64,000 bases of DNA, taken from Novosphingobium percolationis (lineage in GTDB: Bacteria > Pseudomonadota > Alphaproteobacteria > Sphingomonadales > Sphingomonadaceae). Numbering within the stretch: the first letter of the stretch is position 1; every line of letters starts with the position of its first letter. Below are positions 54,597 to 63,880 of this stretch, in pieces. The position numbers and the translations under genes are program-made. Below the pieces are notes generated by a model. That model made no database searches and had not been told where the DNA came from. It saw only the letters and a list, made by a program, of their open reading frames with translations. The stretch is taken from contig NZ_JAILYM010000001.1 of NCBI RefSeq assembly GCF_020179425.1, forward strand, positions 434,001 to 498,000, read 5' to 3'.

Positions 54597-55112
54597 TCAC
54601 TTCTCGTGTACACCGAAACGGTGGTTTGCAGCCTGCAAGAAGGCCTCTTTCCAGCCAAGTCGGGAGCGGCCGCCCAGATGGCCCAGATTTCCTAGATCGA
54701 TAGAACAGGGAGGATGGTTGCTGAAGCGGCCACTCACAAAGCCACCCTCATGCCAGTCTGAAAACACATTATCCTCGGTGTCCCGGTCAGGGGAAAAGGT
54801 GGAAAGATCCCGATCCCACTCATTTCGATGGGGGTTCGGCGGTCCATGACTCAGTATAACTACATGTTCGGTGGCGACACAAAGTTCGCTGGCTTTTAAG
54901 AATTCTAAGGGGTCTGGTGGGCGCCCCTTCACTTCAAAAAAAGCCTCCAGTTCCGGCAGATAAAAGTCTGGAAGGTAAGAGCCAGAGGGCAAGCGGTAGC
55001 CCTCTGGCTCATAGTCATAGCGCCAACCCAGCGCATCGAAAACAACAGCCCAACGCGCCTCAGCCCGAGAACGAAATTTGATCCCGCGATAGAGAGTCTG
55101 AATTACGCTCAT
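54597..55112 (-). CDS. PD-(D/E)XK nuclease-like protein inserted in the polyamine operon
   Basis: A 171-residue protein. The N-terminal half reads as a restriction-endonuclease-like core: FRSRAEARWAVVFDALGWRY, then EPEGYRLPSGSYLPDFYLP and FFEVKG, giving the PD...ExK triad. The C-terminal half is without recognised motif. Base composition is lower in GC than its neighbours, with AAA-, TTT- and TCT-type codons, which suggests transfer. Similar domains occur in phage and defence proteins. It separates the dehydrogenase and decarboxylase genes but does not break their strand order. Confidence 0.72.
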   Translation of the reverse strand: MSVIQTLYRGIKFRSRAEARWAVVFDALGWRYDYEPEGYRLPSGSYLPDFYLPELEAFFEVKGRPPDPLEFLKASELCVATEHVVILSHGPPNPHRNEWDRDLSTFSPDRDTEDNVFSDWHEGGFVSGRFSNHPPCSIDLGNLGHLGGRSRLGWKEAFLQAANHRFGVHEK

Positions 55113-55151
55113 GAATGACTAGGCCACACTCTCTAGATGATTGGCCAAGCC

Positions 55152-56357
55152 TCAGAACGCCAGCGGACCGGCCAGTTCCTTCACCTGCCAGGGCAGGCCA
55201 TGCTTGTTGAGCATGTCCATGTAGGGATCGGGGTCGAACTGTTCGATGTTGAACACGCCCTCACCCTTCCAGATCCCCTGCACCATCAGCGCCGCCCCGA
55301 TCATCGCCGGAACGCCGGTGGTGTAGCTGACCGCCTGGTTGCCCGTCTCGTGATAGGCGTCCTCGTGGTCGCAGATGTTGTAGATGTAGAAGGTCTTCTC
55401 GACCCCGTCCTTCAGGCCCGTGGCGATGTCGCCGATGTTGGTCTTGCCCTTGGTCGTGGCGCCCAGCGAGGCGGGCTCGGGCAGCACGGCCTTGAGGAAC
55501 TGGAGCGGGATGATCTCCTTGCCCTCGTAGATCACAGGGTCGATCCGCGTCATGCCCACGTTCTGCAGCACGGTCAGGTGCGTGATGTAGGCATCGCCGA
55601 AGGTCATCCAGAAGCGGATGCGCTCGATTTCCGGCAGGTGATGCGCGAGGCTTTCCAGCTCCTCGTGGTACATCAGGTACATGTTCTTGGGGCCGACCGC
55701 CTCGAAATCGAAGTTCTCGCGGATGGTCAGCGCCGGGGTCTCGATCCATTCGCCGTTCAGCCAGTGGCGCGCGGGCGCGGTCACTTCGCGGATGTTGATT
55801 TCCGGGTTGAAGTTGGTGGCGAAGTGCTGGCCATGATCGCCCCCGTTGCAATCGAGGATGTCGAGCGTGCGGATCGTGTCGAGCTTGTGCTTCTTCAGCC
55901 AGGTTGCGAACACGCTGGTCACGCCCGGATCGAAGCCCGAGCCGAGCAGCGCCATCAGGCCGGCTTCCTTGAAACGTTCCTGGTAGGCCCACTGCCACTT
56001 GTATTCGAACTTGGCCTCGTCGATCGGCTCGTAGTTCGCGGTGTCCATGTAGTTGACGCCAGCGGCCAGGCAGGCGTCCATGATGTGCAGGTCCTGGTAC
56101 GGCAGAGCGAGGTTGACGACCAGCACCGGCGTGACCTCGTTGAGCAGCGCGGTGGTTGCAGCGACGTCGTCGGCGTCGATCTGATAAGTCGCGATCGTCT
56201 GGCCGGTGCGCTCCTTCACCGAAGCGGCGATGGCATCGCACTTGGCTTTCGTGCGGCTCGCCAGCGCGATTTCGCCGAAGATGTCGGGGTTCATCGCCAT
56301 CTTGTGGACGGCGACCGAGCCGACGCCGCCGGCGCCGATGACAAGGACCTTGGCCAT
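55152..56357 (-). CDS. Carboxy(nor)spermidine dehydrogenase (saccharopine-dehydrogenase family)
   Basis: NAD(P)H enzyme of 401 residues that joins aspartate semialdehyde to putrescine (or diaminopropane) to form carboxyspermidine. N-terminal VLVIGAGGVGSVAVHK, VNLALPYQDL, the GSGFDPGVTSVFA segment and ATTKGKTNIGD are family features. The ATG 56357 starts the Rossmann motif; the longer frame to 56501 lacks it. First gene of the polyamine group and divergent from btaA. Confidence 0.92.
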   Translation of the reverse strand: MAKVLVIGAGGVGSVAVHKMAMNPDIFGEIALASRTKAKCDAIAASVKERTGQTIATYQIDADDVAATTALLNEVTPVLVVNLALPYQDLHIMDACLAAGVNYMDTANYEPIDEAKFEYKWQWAYQERFKEAGLMALLGSGFDPGVTSVFATWLKKHKLDTIRTLDILDCNGGDHGQHFATNFNPEINIREVTAPARHWLNGEWIETPALTIRENFDFEAVGPKNMYLMYHEELESLAHHLPEIERIRFWMTFGDAYITHLTVLQNVGMTRIDPVIYEGKEIIPLQFLKAVLPEPASLGATTKGKTNIGDIATGLKDGVEKTFYIYNICDHEDAYHETGNQAVSYTTGVPAMIGAALMVQGIWKGEGVFNIEQFDPDPYMDMLNKHGLPWQVKELAGPLAF

Positions 56358-56569
56358 GGATAACTCCCGGAAAAATGCAGTGTGAAGGCCGCGGACGGAT
56401 GCTCGCGCGGCGGACATGGCCAGCGCCTTTAGGGCAAGGGCGTTACAAACCCAATACCCTATCGGCAACCCGCCCCAACCCGCTCGCCAAGCGAGTGTCA
56501 CAATACCACAACGCGATAATCCTATCGGCCCGAGCCAAGGACCGACGCAAAAGGACTTGAGCGAGCCCC

Positions 56570-57805
56570 ATGCAGACCAGCAAGCCGCAATTCGCCGCCG
56601 AAACGCAGAAGAAGGTCAAGGGCGCGATGGTGCGCAAGAGCGTGGGCGTCGGCACGCGCCTGCTCGACCACGCCTTCGCCTTCGCCTTCCGGGGGCTTGT
56701 CTACGCGCAGATCTGGGAAGACCCGGACGTCGACATGGAGGCGCTGCAGATCCAGACCGACAGCCGGATCGTGGCAATCGCCAGCGGGGGCTGCAACGTG
56801 CTGTCCTATCTCGTCGCCAACCCGGAGGCGATCACCGCGGTCGACCTCAACACCGCGCACGTGGCGCTGAACAAGCTCAAGCTCGCCTCGGCGCGGCACC
56901 TGCCCGACTACGCGCTGTTCCGCCGTTTCTTCGGCGAGGCTGACAGCAAGGCCAATATCGAAGCCTACCACGCCTTCATCGCGCCGCATCTCGACGAGCC
57001 GACGCGCCGCTACTGGGAAGGCCGCGACCTGATCGGCCGCCGCCGCATCGGCGGTTTCCAGAAGGGCATCTACAAGCGCGGATTGCTGGGCAATTTCATC
57101 GGTGTGGCGCACCTTCTTGCTAAGGTCTATCGCATCGACCTGTCGAAGATCCTTGCCGCGCGTTCGATCGAGGAACAGCGCGCGGTGTTCGAGACCGAGA
57201 TGGCGCCGGTGTTCGACAAGAAGTTCGTGCGCTGGCTGACCGACCAGCCTGCCTCGCTGTTCGGCCTCGGCATTCCCCCGGCGCAATTCGACGTGCTGGC
57301 GGGCGATCAGCCTATGGCCAACGTGCTGCGCCGCCGCCTCGAAAAGCTCGCCTGCGATTTCGATGTCTCGGACAACTATTTCGCATGGCAGGCTTTTTCA
57401 CGCGGATATGGCCGCGCGGCCGAATGCCCGCTGCCGCCCTATCTCCAGGCCGCGAACTGGCAGACGGTGCGCGCCCGCGTCGACCGCGTCGACGTGCGCC
57501 ACGCCAACATGACCGAGCATCTGGCGGCCCAGCCCGACGCCTCGCTCGATCGCTACGTCCTGCTCGACGCGCAGGACTGGATGACCGACGACCAGCTGAA
57601 CGACCTCTGGCGTCAGATCACGCGCACCGCCCGTCCCGGCGCGCGCGTGCTGTTCCGCACCGCCGCCGAGCCGAGCCTGCTGCCGGGCCGCCTCGACGAC
57701 GCGGTGCTGGCGCGCTGGAACTACCATGCCGAGGCCAGCCTCGATTACACCCGCCGCGACCGCTCCTCGATCTATGGCGGCGTCCACCTCTACGAGCTGG
57801 CGTGA
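56570..57805 (+). CDS. btaA: BtaA-type 3-amino-3-carboxypropyl transferase (DUF3419)
   Basis: Adds the homoserine part of SAM to diacylglycerol, the first step in betaine-lipid (DGTS) synthesis; 411 residues. Family segments include LVYAQIWEDPDVDMEAL, IASGGCNVLSYL, VDLNTAHVALNKLKL and YVLLDAQDWM. By family knowledge it acts at the inner membrane and is often induced by phosphate limitation. The stop overlaps btaB (TGATG). Confidence 0.9.
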   Translation: MQTSKPQFAAETQKKVKGAMVRKSVGVGTRLLDHAFAFAFRGLVYAQIWEDPDVDMEALQIQTDSRIVAIASGGCNVLSYLVANPEAITAVDLNTAHVALNKLKLASARHLPDYALFRRFFGEADSKANIEAYHAFIAPHLDEPTRRYWEGRDLIGRRRIGGFQKGIYKRGLLGNFIGVAHLLAKVYRIDLSKILAARSIEEQRAVFETEMAPVFDKKFVRWLTDQPASLFGLGIPPAQFDVLAGDQPMANVLRRRLEKLACDFDVSDNYFAWQAFSRGYGRAAECPLPPYLQAANWQTVRARVDRVDVRHANMTEHLAAQPDASLDRYVLLDAQDWMTDDQLNDLWRQITRTARPGARVLFRTAAEPSLLPGRLDDAVLARWNYHAEASLDYTRRDRSSIYGGVHLYELA

Positions 57806-58452
57806 TGGCAAGCGTCGCTACCGCTTCGCATGGCGCGCTGATGGATGCCGTGTACCGGCGGCAGAAGCACATCTATGACGCCACGCGAAAGTACTACCTG
57901 TTCGGGCGCGACACCCTGATTTCGGCGCTCGATGCCCCGGTCGGAACCAGCGTGCTGGAAGTGGGCTGCGGCACCGGGCGCAATCTGGCGCTGATCGGAA
58001 AGCGCTGGCCGGGCGCGGCGCTGCACGGGCTCGACATCTCGCAGGAGATGCTTTTGATCGCGTCGGGCCGGTTGGGCACAAAGGCTGCGCTAGCTTTGGG
58101 CGATGCCACCAATTTCGATCCCAAGGCGCTGTTCGGACGCGACAATTTTGACCGGATCGTGATTTCCTACGCAGTGTCGATGATCCCCGTCTGGCGCGAG
58201 GCGGTGGTCCATGCGGCATCGCTGCTGGCGCCGGGCGGATCGCTGCATATCGTTGATTTCGGAGATCTTTCCGGCCTGCCCGCCCCCTTGCGCGTGGGCC
58301 TTCGGGGCTGGCTGGCGAGCTTCCACGTCACCCCGCGCACCGACCTTGGCGCGGCGCTGGCGGCACTGTGCGAGGACGCTCCCTTCGCCGCGACGACGCG
58401 ACGCGGGCCGCTGGGATACTTCCAGATCGGAGTGCTGACCCGCAACCGATAA
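57805..58452 (+). CDS. btaB: BtaB-type N-methyltransferase
   Basis: Class I SAM methyltransferase of 215 residues that would trimethylate the homoserine head group to complete DGTS. SAM motif VLEVGCGTGRNLALI and the following LHGLDISQEML are clear. The N-terminal MDAVYRRQKHIYDATRKYYLFGRD is characteristic of BtaB. Coupled to btaA by a one-base overlap, ATG 57805. Confidence 0.9.
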   Translation: MASVATASHGALMDAVYRRQKHIYDATRKYYLFGRDTLISALDAPVGTSVLEVGCGTGRNLALIGKRWPGAALHGLDISQEMLLIASGRLGTKAALALGDATNFDPKALFGRDNFDRIVISYAVSMIPVWREAVVHAASLLAPGGSLHIVDFGDLSGLPAPLRVGLRGWLASFHVTPRTDLGAALAALCEDAPFAATTRRGPLGYFQIGVLTRNR

Positions 58453-58548
58453 TGGGTTGCATTTGACAATCGACCCAGGCCCACGCACTCTTTCGCCACG
58501 GCAGCTCGGCAATGTTCGGAAACTGCCTGAAGAGGGGGAGTGAAACCT

Positions 58549-58983
58549 ATGATCGGAATGACGATCCTGAAACCCGTGGTCGCGCTGGCGGCGTGGACCA
58601 TGGTGATGTGGGTGTGGATGTACGTCACCCGCATCCCCGCGATTGCGAAGCTGCCCAAGCCCTCCGAACCGGGGGCGGACCAGGGCTGGACCGGCGCGAT
58701 GCTGGAAACGTTGATCCCGCGCGAGATCCAGTGGAAGGCGCACAATTACAATCACCTGCATGAAGCACCTACGGTGTTCTATGCGGTGTGCGTGGTGCTT
58801 GCCATGATCGGTCAGGGCGATGGCCTCAACGCTCAGATCGCCTGGGCTTACGTGGCCTTGCGCGTACTCCACTCGCTCTGGCAGTCGACCGTCAACAAGG
58901 TCAACGTCCGCTTCCTGTTGTTCGCGCTCTCCAGCCTCGCGCTGATGGCGCTGGTCCTGCACGCCGCTTTGGCGGTGTTCTGA
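58549..58983 (+). CDS. MAPEG-family membrane protein
   Basis: A 144-residue protein of four helices in the MAPEG family (membrane glutathione and eicosanoid enzymes). Motifs: MVMWVWMYVTRIPA, the conserved WKAHNYNHLHEAPTVFYA, and ALRVLHSLWQ. ATG 58549 is preferred because AGGGGGAG lies 8 bases upstream; a GTG at 58540 overlaps that site. It follows btaB by about 100 bases but is probably separate. Confidence 0.84.
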   Translation: MIGMTILKPVVALAAWTMVMWVWMYVTRIPAIAKLPKPSEPGADQGWTGAMLETLIPREIQWKAHNYNHLHEAPTVFYAVCVVLAMIGQGDGLNAQIAWAYVALRVLHSLWQSTVNKVNVRFLLFALSSLALMALVLHAALAVF

Positions 58984-59021
58984 ACGACACCTAGACGCAC
59001 CTGAACGACACCTAACGGCAC
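58980..59021. repeat. 21-base tandem duplication at the MAPEG stop codon
   Basis: Two adjacent 21-base copies begin CTGAACGACACCTA (58980-59000 and 59001-59021) and differ at three bases. The first includes the stop codon. It looks like a local slippage duplication. Confidence 0.7.
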
Positions 59022-59025
59022 CAAG

Positions 59026-59052
59026 GGCCGCCTGAACGCGTTTCAGGCGGCC
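59026..59052. terminator. Hairpin between convergent MAPEG and RlmD genes
   Basis: GGCCGCCTGAA (59026-59036) and TTCAGGCGGCC (59042-59052) form a perfect 11-base stem with a 5-base loop, touching the stop codon of the minus-strand methyltransferase. There is no long U-run on either strand; it may stop both transcripts. Confidence 0.55.
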
Positions 59053-60258
59053 TTATGCGTCCTTGAGAAACAGGCTGGCGAGTTCGACGTGGGTCGACCA
59101 ACGGAACTGCCCCACCGCGCGTAAGCCTGCGAGCCGATAGCCGCCCGCGATCAGCGTCGCGGCATCCTTCGCCCAACTCGCCGGATTGCAGCTGACGTAA
59201 CAGACCCGCGCCACCTTGCTCGCCGCGATCTGCGCCACCTGTTCCTTTGCCCCGGCCCTTGGCGGATCGAGAACGACGGCGCCGAAGCGGTCGAGTTCCT
59301 CGGTGCGCAGCGGATTGCGGAACAGGTCGCGATGGAGCGCGTGGACGGGGCGGCCACTGGATCGCGCCGCTGCCTGGCAGGCAAGGTGCGCGTCGCGTGC
59401 GGCTTCGACCGCGAGAACCTTGGTCTGCGGGCCTGCCAGCGCGAAGGCGAACGTGCCGAGGCCTGAGAACAGGTCTGCAACAGTGGAACTGCCCGCCAGC
59501 CATGCACGCGCGGCGCCGGTCAGAGCATCCTCGCCATCGCGGGTCGCTTGCAGGAAGGCGCCGGGAGGCAGGCCGACCGGCGTATCGCCGAGCGTGACGG
59601 TGACGGGATCGGGCTCCCATACGCTTTCCGGCCCATAGCCGTTGTCGAGCGTCAGGCGGGCAAGCTTGTGATCGCGCGCGAAGTCGAGCAGCGCCTCGGT
59701 GCGGGTGAGATCGTCCGCCGTGATCCCGTGAAGGGCGAGCGCAACCCCTTGATCCGCCAGCGTCATTTCGACGTCGACGGCCAGCTTGCGCGTCGCCCAG
59801 CTTTCGAGCAGGCGCTTGATCGGCGCGATCAGATCGAGCAGTTCGGGCGCGAGCACGTGGCATTCGCGCAAGTCGACGATCTTGTGGCTGCCCTGTTCGC
59901 GAAAACCGAGGACAACGCGCTTGCCGATCGCCTGCGCATGGAGCGTGGCGCGGCGGCGGGTGCTGGGCGGCGACAGGTGCGCGGGCTCGGCGGGCGGCGG
60001 GGCGATGTCCTGCCCAAGCGCGGCGCCTTCGACGCGTCCGAACACATATTCTTCCAGCGCGCGTTCCGAGAGGTGCTGGAGCTGGCAGCCGCCGCAGGCG
60101 GGGAAGTGGCGGCATGGCGGATCGACGTGGTCGGGGCCGCGCGTCACACTGCCGTCGGCTTCGAGGATATCGCCGGGCGCGGCGAGCGCGATGTAGCGGC
60201 CGTCGGCGGTCTGGCCCTCGCCCTTGGCGGCGATGCGGATCACGCGGGTGCCGGTCAT
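59053..60258 (-). CDS. 23S rRNA (uracil-5-)-methyltransferase, RumA/RlmD type
   Basis: SAM-dependent RNA methyltransferase of 401 residues. The N-terminal iron-sulfur cysteines are in CRHFPACGGCQLQHL, the SAM motif is ADLFSGLGTFAFAL, and the catalytic Cys lies in YVSCNPASWAKD. Which uridine (U1939 or another) is modified cannot be told. ATG 60258 overlaps the nnrDE stop (ATGA); the longer frame upstream is a shadow. Confidence 0.93.
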   Translation of the reverse strand: MTGTRVIRIAAKGEGQTADGRYIALAAPGDILEADGSVTRGPDHVDPPCRHFPACGGCQLQHLSERALEEYVFGRVEGAALGQDIAPPPAEPAHLSPPSTRRRATLHAQAIGKRVVLGFREQGSHKIVDLRECHVLAPELLDLIAPIKRLLESWATRKLAVDVEMTLADQGVALALHGITADDLTRTEALLDFARDHKLARLTLDNGYGPESVWEPDPVTVTLGDTPVGLPPGAFLQATRDGEDALTGAARAWLAGSSTVADLFSGLGTFAFALAGPQTKVLAVEAARDAHLACQAAARSSGRPVHALHRDLFRNPLRTEELDRFGAVVLDPPRAGAKEQVAQIAASKVARVCYVSCNPASWAKDAATLIAGGYRLAGLRAVGQFRWSTHVELASLFLKDA

Positions 60259-61688
60259 GACATGGCTCCTGCCAGCGCGCGGTTCGCGGCGTGCGCGAGA
60301 TCGCCAGCGGTGAAGGCGGGGCCGGACAAGCGCGCGGCCTCGCCGTGGAGCCACAGACCTTCGCGCGCGGCGCGCGGTGCATCGCCAGTGACCGCAAGAC
60401 GGCTGGCGACCAGCCCTGCGAGAACGTCCCCGGTCCCGGCAGCGGAGAGCCAGGTCGAAGCGCGCGGCGCCACGGTGACGGCGCCATCGGGATCGGCGAT
60501 CACGCTGTCGGGGCCTTTGAGCAGGACGGTTGCCGTCGCGGCCTTGGCCAGCGCGGCTGCGCGGGCGTGGCGCGGGCCTGCACCGGAGAGCGCGAAGGCG
60601 CTTTCGAGCGCGGCCATTTCGCCTTGGTGGGGAGTGAGGATGGCGGGCGCTTTCAATGGGAGGTCAGGACCGAGCAGCACGAGCGCATCGGCATCGAGAA
60701 CGGTGGGAATCGCACGCGCAATGACTGCCGCCAGATGGCGGCGCGCCGTCTCGTCACGGCCAAGACCGGGGCCGATCAGCAGCGCGGCGAACCGGGGCTC
60801 GGTCAGCAGGTCGCCGATCGGTCCTTGACGGACGACGAGTTCGGCGGGCGGGGTGCTGGACGAGGCGTGAGGCACTGCGGCGAGGACAGGTTGGAGCAGT
60901 TTGACGTACCCGGCCCCTGCCCTGAGCGCCGCCGTGGCCGAGAGGATGGGCGCGCCGGGCATATTGCCCGAGACTACCCCGAGCAAGCCGCGCCGGTACT
61001 TGTGCGCATCGGGCCCGGGTGCGGCGAAGCGGGGGCGTTGCAGCAGGCACGGCGCTTCTGCGCGCAACGTTACGCCGATGTCCACCAGCCGCAGCGCGCC
61101 CATCGTGGCCGTGGCGGGCATTGTCCAGTGCGCGTGCTTCCACGCGCCGAGCGCGATGGTCAGGGCGTTGGCGGGAAGCCCTGTGTTGAGCGGCTCGCCC
61201 CGGTCGCTGTCCACGCCGCTGGGCAAGTCCACCGCGACGGTGCGATGGTGCGCGGCAGCGAGCCGCTGGAGCAGCGCCAGCAGATCGTCGGGCAGCGCGC
61301 GGGTCAACCCGCTGCCGAACAGGCAATCGACGAAAACATCCCCGGAAACAGAGGCTTGCGCATCCGTTACGTGACCTGTGAACAGGCCGAGCGCGTTGAT
61401 CGCCGCGGGCGTGGCGGGATCGCGCGCCGCAACGACGGTGACCGCGTTGCCATGCTCCATCAGGTGCCGCGCGATGACATAGCCATCGCCGCCGTTGTTA
61501 CCGGGGCCGCACAGCACGGTGACGGGACGCCCTGCGGCAAGGCGGCGGACGAGTTCCCCCGCACCGCGCCCGGCGATCTCCATCAGCGCTTCGACCGCGG
61601 TTCCGCCCGCGATCAGCTCCTCCTCGGCCGCGCGCATTTGCGCGACGGTCAGGATCTGGCGGAGCGTTGCATCACGGGGTCGGGGCAT
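60255..61688 (-). CDS. nnrDE: Bifunctional NAD(P)H-hydrate repair enzyme
   Basis: Two-domain protein of 477 residues. The N-terminal epimerase (about 1-215) has TVLCGPGNNGGDGYVIARHL and VDCLFGSGLTRAL; the C-terminal ADP-dependent dehydratase has ILTPHQGEMAALES, LLKGPDSVIAD and SAAGTGDVLAGLVA. Together they repair hydrated NADH/NADPH. ATG 61688 is chosen; its first 17 bases overlap the upstream lipoprotein gene. Confidence 0.93.
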   Translation of the reverse strand: MPRPRDATLRQILTVAQMRAAEEELIAGGTAVEALMEIAGRGAGELVRRLAAGRPVTVLCGPGNNGGDGYVIARHLMEHGNAVTVVAARDPATPAAINALGLFTGHVTDAQASVSGDVFVDCLFGSGLTRALPDDLLALLQRLAAAHHRTVAVDLPSGVDSDRGEPLNTGLPANALTIALGAWKHAHWTMPATATMGALRLVDIGVTLRAEAPCLLQRPRFAAPGPDAHKYRRGLLGVVSGNMPGAPILSATAALRAGAGYVKLLQPVLAAVPHASSSTPPAELVVRQGPIGDLLTEPRFAALLIGPGLGRDETARRHLAAVIARAIPTVLDADALVLLGPDLPLKAPAILTPHQGEMAALESAFALSGAGPRHARAAALAKAATATVLLKGPDSVIADPDGAVTVAPRASTWLSAAGTGDVLAGLVASRLAVTGDAPRAAREGLWLHGEAARLSGPAFTAGDLAHAANRALAGAMS

Positions 61689-62043
61689 CGGACGGACTGG
61701 TATCCGGCTTGAGGCTGGCGGGGAAGCGATAACGATCCTGTCCGACGCTGACTTCGAGCACGCCATCGGCAACCCAGTGCGCGGTGGATTGCTCGACGCC
61801 GTCTGCCACGATCACGCCGCGACCGTCGCCCACTTTCTCGAAGCGGCGGAACATGCCGTCGGGTGCGGCGACGACCAGCACCGTACGGCCATTCTGCACC
61901 GCCGGTTCGACGGTGCAGTCCGGCTTGAACGCAGTCGCGCCCGCCAGCGCGCAGTCGATGTGCCGGAGCGGTGGCCCTACCTCACCGCCCTGACCGCAGG
62001 CGGCGAGAGCCAGCAGTGGAAGGAGCGCGTCAGCCCTTCGCAT
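61672..62043 (-). CDS. Small lipoprotein of unknown function
   Basis: A 123-residue protein with a lipobox LAAC at Cys16, so it is probably lipid-anchored. The mature part has Cys residues (IDCALAG, PDCTVEP) and a beta-rich segment ([30 protein letters not shown]). Overlaps ilvD by 14 bases upstream and nnrDE by 17 bases downstream, so it is part of the same transcript. Confidence 0.74.
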   Translation of the reverse strand: MRRADALLPLLALAACGQGGEVGPPLRHIDCALAGATAFKPDCTVEPAVQNGRTVLVVAAPDGMFRRFEKVGDGRGVIVADGVEQSTAHWVADGVLEVSVGQDRYRFPASLKPDTSPSDAPTP

Positions 62044-63880
62044 CGAGTTGCGAAATATCGCGCACCGCGCCGCGCGCGGCGCTGGTGGTCATCGCGGCAT
62101 AGGCCTTGAGCGCGGTGGACACCTTGCGCGGGCGATCCTTGGCGGGTTTCCACCCCTTGGCATCCTGTGCCGCGCGGCGGCGGGCGAGTTCGTCCTCCGA
62201 CACCTGCAGCACGATCGAACGGCCCGGAATGTCGATGGCGATCACGTCGCCGTTCTCGACCAGGCCAATGGTGCCGCCCTCAGCCGCTTCGGGCGAGACG
62301 TGGCCGATCGACAGGCCCGAGGTGCCGCCCGAGAAGCGCCCGTCGGTGAGCAGCGCGCAAGCCGCACCCAGCCCCTTCGACTTGAGGTAGCTGGTGGGAT
62401 AGAGCATTTCCTGCATGCCGGGGCCGCCCTTTGGCCCTTCGTAGCGGATCACGACAACGTCGCCCGCCACGACCTGCCCGGTGAGGATCGCCGTCACCGC
62501 CGCGTCCTGGCTTTCATAGACCTTGGCCGGGCCGGTGAACTTGAGGATCTTGTCGTCGACGCCGGCGGTCTTCACGATGCAGCCATCGAGCGCGATGTTG
62601 CCGTTGAGCACGGCGAGGCCGCCGTCCTTCGAGAAGGCATGCTCGGCCGAACGGATCACGCCCTTTTCGCGGTCGAGGTCAAGTTCTTCCCAGCGACGGT
62701 TCTGGCTGAAGGCGACCTGCGTGGGCACGCCGCCGGGCGCGGCCTTGAAGAATTCCTGCACCGACGGTGCGTTGGTGCGCGCAATGTCCCACTGGTTGAG
62801 CGCATCGCCCATGGTGCGCGCGTGGACGGTCGGCAGGTCGGTGTGGAGCAGCCCGGCGCGATCGAGTTCGCCGAGGATGGCGAAGATGCCGCCCGCGCGG
62901 TGGACGTCTTCCATGTGGACGTCGGACTTGGCCGGGGCGACCTTCGACAAGCACGGCACCTTGCGGCTCAGCCGGTCGATGTCGGTCATCGTGAAATCGA
63001 CGCCCGCTTCGTGCGCGGCGGCGAGCAGGTGCAGCACGGTGTTGGTCGAGCCGCCCATGGCGATATCGAGGCTCATCGCGTTCTCGAACGCGCCGAAGCT
63101 GGCGATGGCGCGCGGCAGCACGCTCTCATCGTCCTGTTCGTAATAGCGCTTGCACAGATCGACCGCGACGCGGCCCGCTTCGAGGAACAGGCGCTTGCGA
63201 TCGGCGTGGGTGGCGAGCGTGGAGCCGTTGCCGGGCAGCGAGAGGCCCAGCGCTTCGGTCAGGCAGTTCATCGAATTGGCGGTGAACATACCCGAGCACG
63301 ATCCGCAGGTCGGGCAGGCCGAACGCTCGATGGTCTGCACTTCTTCATCGGAATAGGCTTCGTCGGCGGCGGCGACCATGGCGTCGACGAGATCGAGCGC
63401 GACTTCCTTGCCGCGCAGCACGACCTTGCCCGCTTCCATCGGACCGCCCGAAACGAACACCACCGGAATGTTGATGCGCAGCGCGGCCATGAGCATGCCC
63501 GGCGTGATCTTGTCGCAGTTGGAGATGCACACCATGGCATCGGCGCAGTGCGCGTTGACCATGTATTCGACGCTGTCGGCGATCAGGTCGCGGCTGGGCA
63601 GCGAATAGAGCATGCCGTCGTGGCCCATGGCGATGCCATCGTCGACCGCGATGGTGTTGAACTCCTTGGCCACCCCGCCCGCAGCCTCGATCTCGCGCGC
63701 GACCATCTGGCCAAGATCCTTGAGGTGGACGTGGCCGGGAACAAACTGCGTGAAGCTGTTGACCACCGCGATGATCGGCTTGCCGAAGTCGCTGTCCTTC
63801 ATGCCCGTGGCGCGCCAGAGCCCGCGCGCGCCCGCCATGTTGCGTCCGTGCGTCGTGGTGCGGGAACGATAGGCGGGCAT
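62030..63880 (-). CDS. ilvD: Dihydroxy-acid dehydratase
   Basis: Iron-sulfur enzyme of branched-chain amino-acid synthesis; 616 residues, the full E. coli-type length. Cluster ligands are in [11 protein letters not shown] and [31 protein letters not shown] near the C-terminus is typical. ATG 63880 has GGAG 8 bases upstream. The 3' end overlaps the lipoprotein gene. Confidence 0.97.
   Translation of the reverse strand: MPAYRSRTTTHGRNMAGARGLWRATGMKDSDFGKPIIAVVNSFTQFVPGHVHLKDLGQMVAREIEAAGGVAKEFNTIAVDDGIAMGHDGMLYSLPSRDLIADSVEYMVNAHCADAMVCISNCDKITPGMLMAALRINIPVVFVSGGPMEAGKVVLRGKEVALDLVDAMVAAADEAYSDEEVQTIERSACPTCGSCSGMFTANSMNCLTEALGLSLPGNGSTLATHADRKRLFLEAGRVAVDLCKRYYEQDDESVLPRAIASFGAFENAMSLDIAMGGSTNTVLHLLAAAHEAGVDFTMTDIDRLSRKVPCLSKVAPAKSDVHMEDVHRAGGIFAILGELDRAGLLHTDLPTVHARTMGDALNQWDIARTNAPSVQEFFKAAPGGVPTQVAFSQNRRWEELDLDREKGVIRSAEHAFSKDGGLAVLNGNIALDGCIVKTAGVDDKILKFTGPAKVYESQDAAVTAILTGQVVAGDVVVIRYEGPKGGPGMQEMLYPTSYLKSKGLGAACALLTDGRFSGGTSGLSIGHVSPEAAEGGTIGLVENGDVIAIDIPGRSIVLQVSEDELARRRAAQDAKGWKPAKDRPRKVSTALKAYAAMTTSAARGAVRDISQLDAKG

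Noticed and set aside
56358..56569. Pho box before btaA
   Set aside because: GTGTCACAATACCACAAC at about 56495 resembles a single half of the CTGTCAT repeat, but the second half is poor; not reported as a site.
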